Part shown: in pieces, positions 6,577-6,888 of the stretch | Position numbering within the stretch: the first letter of the stretch is position 1 | Layout: the number at the start of each line of letters is the position of its first letter | Source: an uncultured Ruminococcus sp. | Lineage (GTDB): Bacteria; Bacillota; Clostridia; Oscillospirales; CAG-382 | Length of the DNA stretch: 6,888 bases | Reading direction: 5' to 3' | NCBI GenBank assembly: GCA_902783535.1 | Contig: CACZRJ010000193.1 | Coordinates: 1 to 6,888 of the forward strand | The notes under the pieces: generated by a model | Told to the model about the DNA's origin: nothing | Seen by the model: only the letters and a program-made list of their open reading frames with translations | The model's database searches: none | Position numbers and translations under genes: made by a program

Positions 6577-6603
6577 ATTTACCAATATGTGTATATTTAC
6601 CAA
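6577..6603 (-). repeat. 9-bp direct repeat in the surface-protein leader
   Basis: TTGGTAAAT occurs twice on the minus strand (plus-strand ATTTACCAA at 6577-6585 and 6595-6603) with a 9-nt A/T-rich spacer, so the period is 18. The proximal copy ends directly against the Shine-Dalgarno. It may be a DNA operator for a dimer or an RNA site affecting translation. The nature of any binding factor is unknown. Confidence 0.5.
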
Positions 6604-6627
6604 AAATCAAGAATAATTTCTTAAAAT

Positions 6628-6636
6628 ATTGTAACA
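6628..6636 (-). promoter_or_regulatory. Candidate surface-protein promoter (extended -10)
   Basis: TGTTACAAT on the minus strand matches an extended -10 with one mismatch (TACAAT). No good -35 lies 17 bases upstream, where the sequence is CCCCGT. It would give a leader of roughly 60 bases containing the direct repeat and the SD. An alternative, TTGATT (6605-6610) with TATTGG at 17 nt, would start transcription inside the SD and is less plausible. Confidence 0.35.
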
Positions 6637-6688
6637 TATCACTGTATCTTACGGGGTTTCTTTTTAAAACAATCCGAAAAATAAACCG

Positions 6689-6719
6689 AAAAAAAAGTCC
6701 CTCAGAAGGGACCTTTTTT
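6689..6719 (-). terminator. Terminator of the gene at the right edge
   Basis: A 6-bp GC-rich stem (6697-6702 with 6707-6712) around a 4-nt loop is followed on the minus strand by eight T residues (6689-6696). A T6 run on the other flank means the A/T tracts can extend the stem around a one-base bulge, and the structure could also stop plus-strand transcription. It lies about 40 bases after the stop of the partial gene and ahead of the surface-protein promoter region. Confidence 0.85.
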
Positions 6720-6753
6720 CGGTGTGACCGGGAATTCAGGAACCGGACCTGCC

Positions 6754-6888
6754 TCACTCCCGGATGCGAACGCGCACCACGTTAGACTGCTTTGAAGCAG
6801 GGTCATATTTATAGGCCAGTTCTTCGACCGTGGCCTTTAAAAGACTGTAAGAAAGCTCGTTTTCACCACAGGCCGGATCGTATTTTTC
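6754..6888 (-). CDS. C-terminal end of an unrecognised protein (partial)
   Basis: The last 44 codons of a minus-strand reading frame, entering from the right edge and ending in TGA at 6754-6756. Its N-terminus lies outside the window. The fragment is hydrophilic, with the motif KYDPA appearing twice (residues 2-6 and 27-31 of the fragment), a central LLKATVEELAYKYD helix-like stretch and a basic end (VVRVRIRE). The open frame, its position just ahead of a strong terminator, and same-strand orientation support a real gene. No family can be assigned from so little sequence. The terminator and promoter candidates downstream suggest it is not cotranscribed with the surface-protein gene. Confidence 0.65.
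   Translation of the reverse strand, partial: EKYDPACGENELSYSLLKATVEELAYKYDPASKQSNVVRVRIRE

Noticed and set aside
6560..6757. 66-codon N-terminal extension of the surface protein
   Set aside because: It would run through the terminator and promoter region and bury the signal peptide. The ATG at 6559 has an excellent SD.

Overview
The window looks like a chromosomal segment of an anaerobic Gram-positive bacterium of the class Clostridia, most likely Lachnospiraceae or a close relative. Three things suggest this: a LoaP-type NusG paralog; a large exported protein that combines Cys/His cluster modules with a lysine-rich Ig-like C-terminus, a combination familiar from Lachnospiraceae surface proteins; and a very strong Shine-Dalgarno in front of that protein. 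This assignment is inference. No rRNA, complete tRNA, CRISPR array or insertion sequence is visible.

All supported genes lie on the minus strand, so transcription runs from high to low coordinates. At the right edge is the last 44 codons of an unrecognised gene (6754-6888), closed by a hairpin/T-tract terminator (6689-6719). A 194-base gap (6560-6753) holds that terminator, a candidate promoter, a 9-bp direct repeat and a strong ribosome binding site. Next is a 1372-residue secreted protein (2441-6559), probably a cell-surface protein built of repeated Ig-like modules. It ends in a textbook intrinsic terminator (2391-2428).

Downstream is a compact three-gene run: loaP (1809-2315), a VanZ-like membrane protein (1145-1741) and a tyrosine recombinase with all catalytic residues (8-1108). 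The gaps are 67 and 36 nt. LoaP proteins are processive antitermination factors that let RNA polymerase read through terminators in long biosynthetic or polysaccharide operons. Such an operon could lie to the left of position 1, but nothing in the window proves it. LoaP plus recombinase is reminiscent of Bacteroides capsule loci, where an UpxY antiterminator and a DNA invertase act at the locus head; here that is only a hypothesis.

The points most worth a second look are: the loaP-vanZ-recombinase cassette; a tRNA T-arm-like 11-mer touching the recombinase start codon; the apparently leaderless or SD-less start of loaP; an A/T-rich inverted repeat between loaP and vanZ; and the direct repeat in the surface-protein leader.
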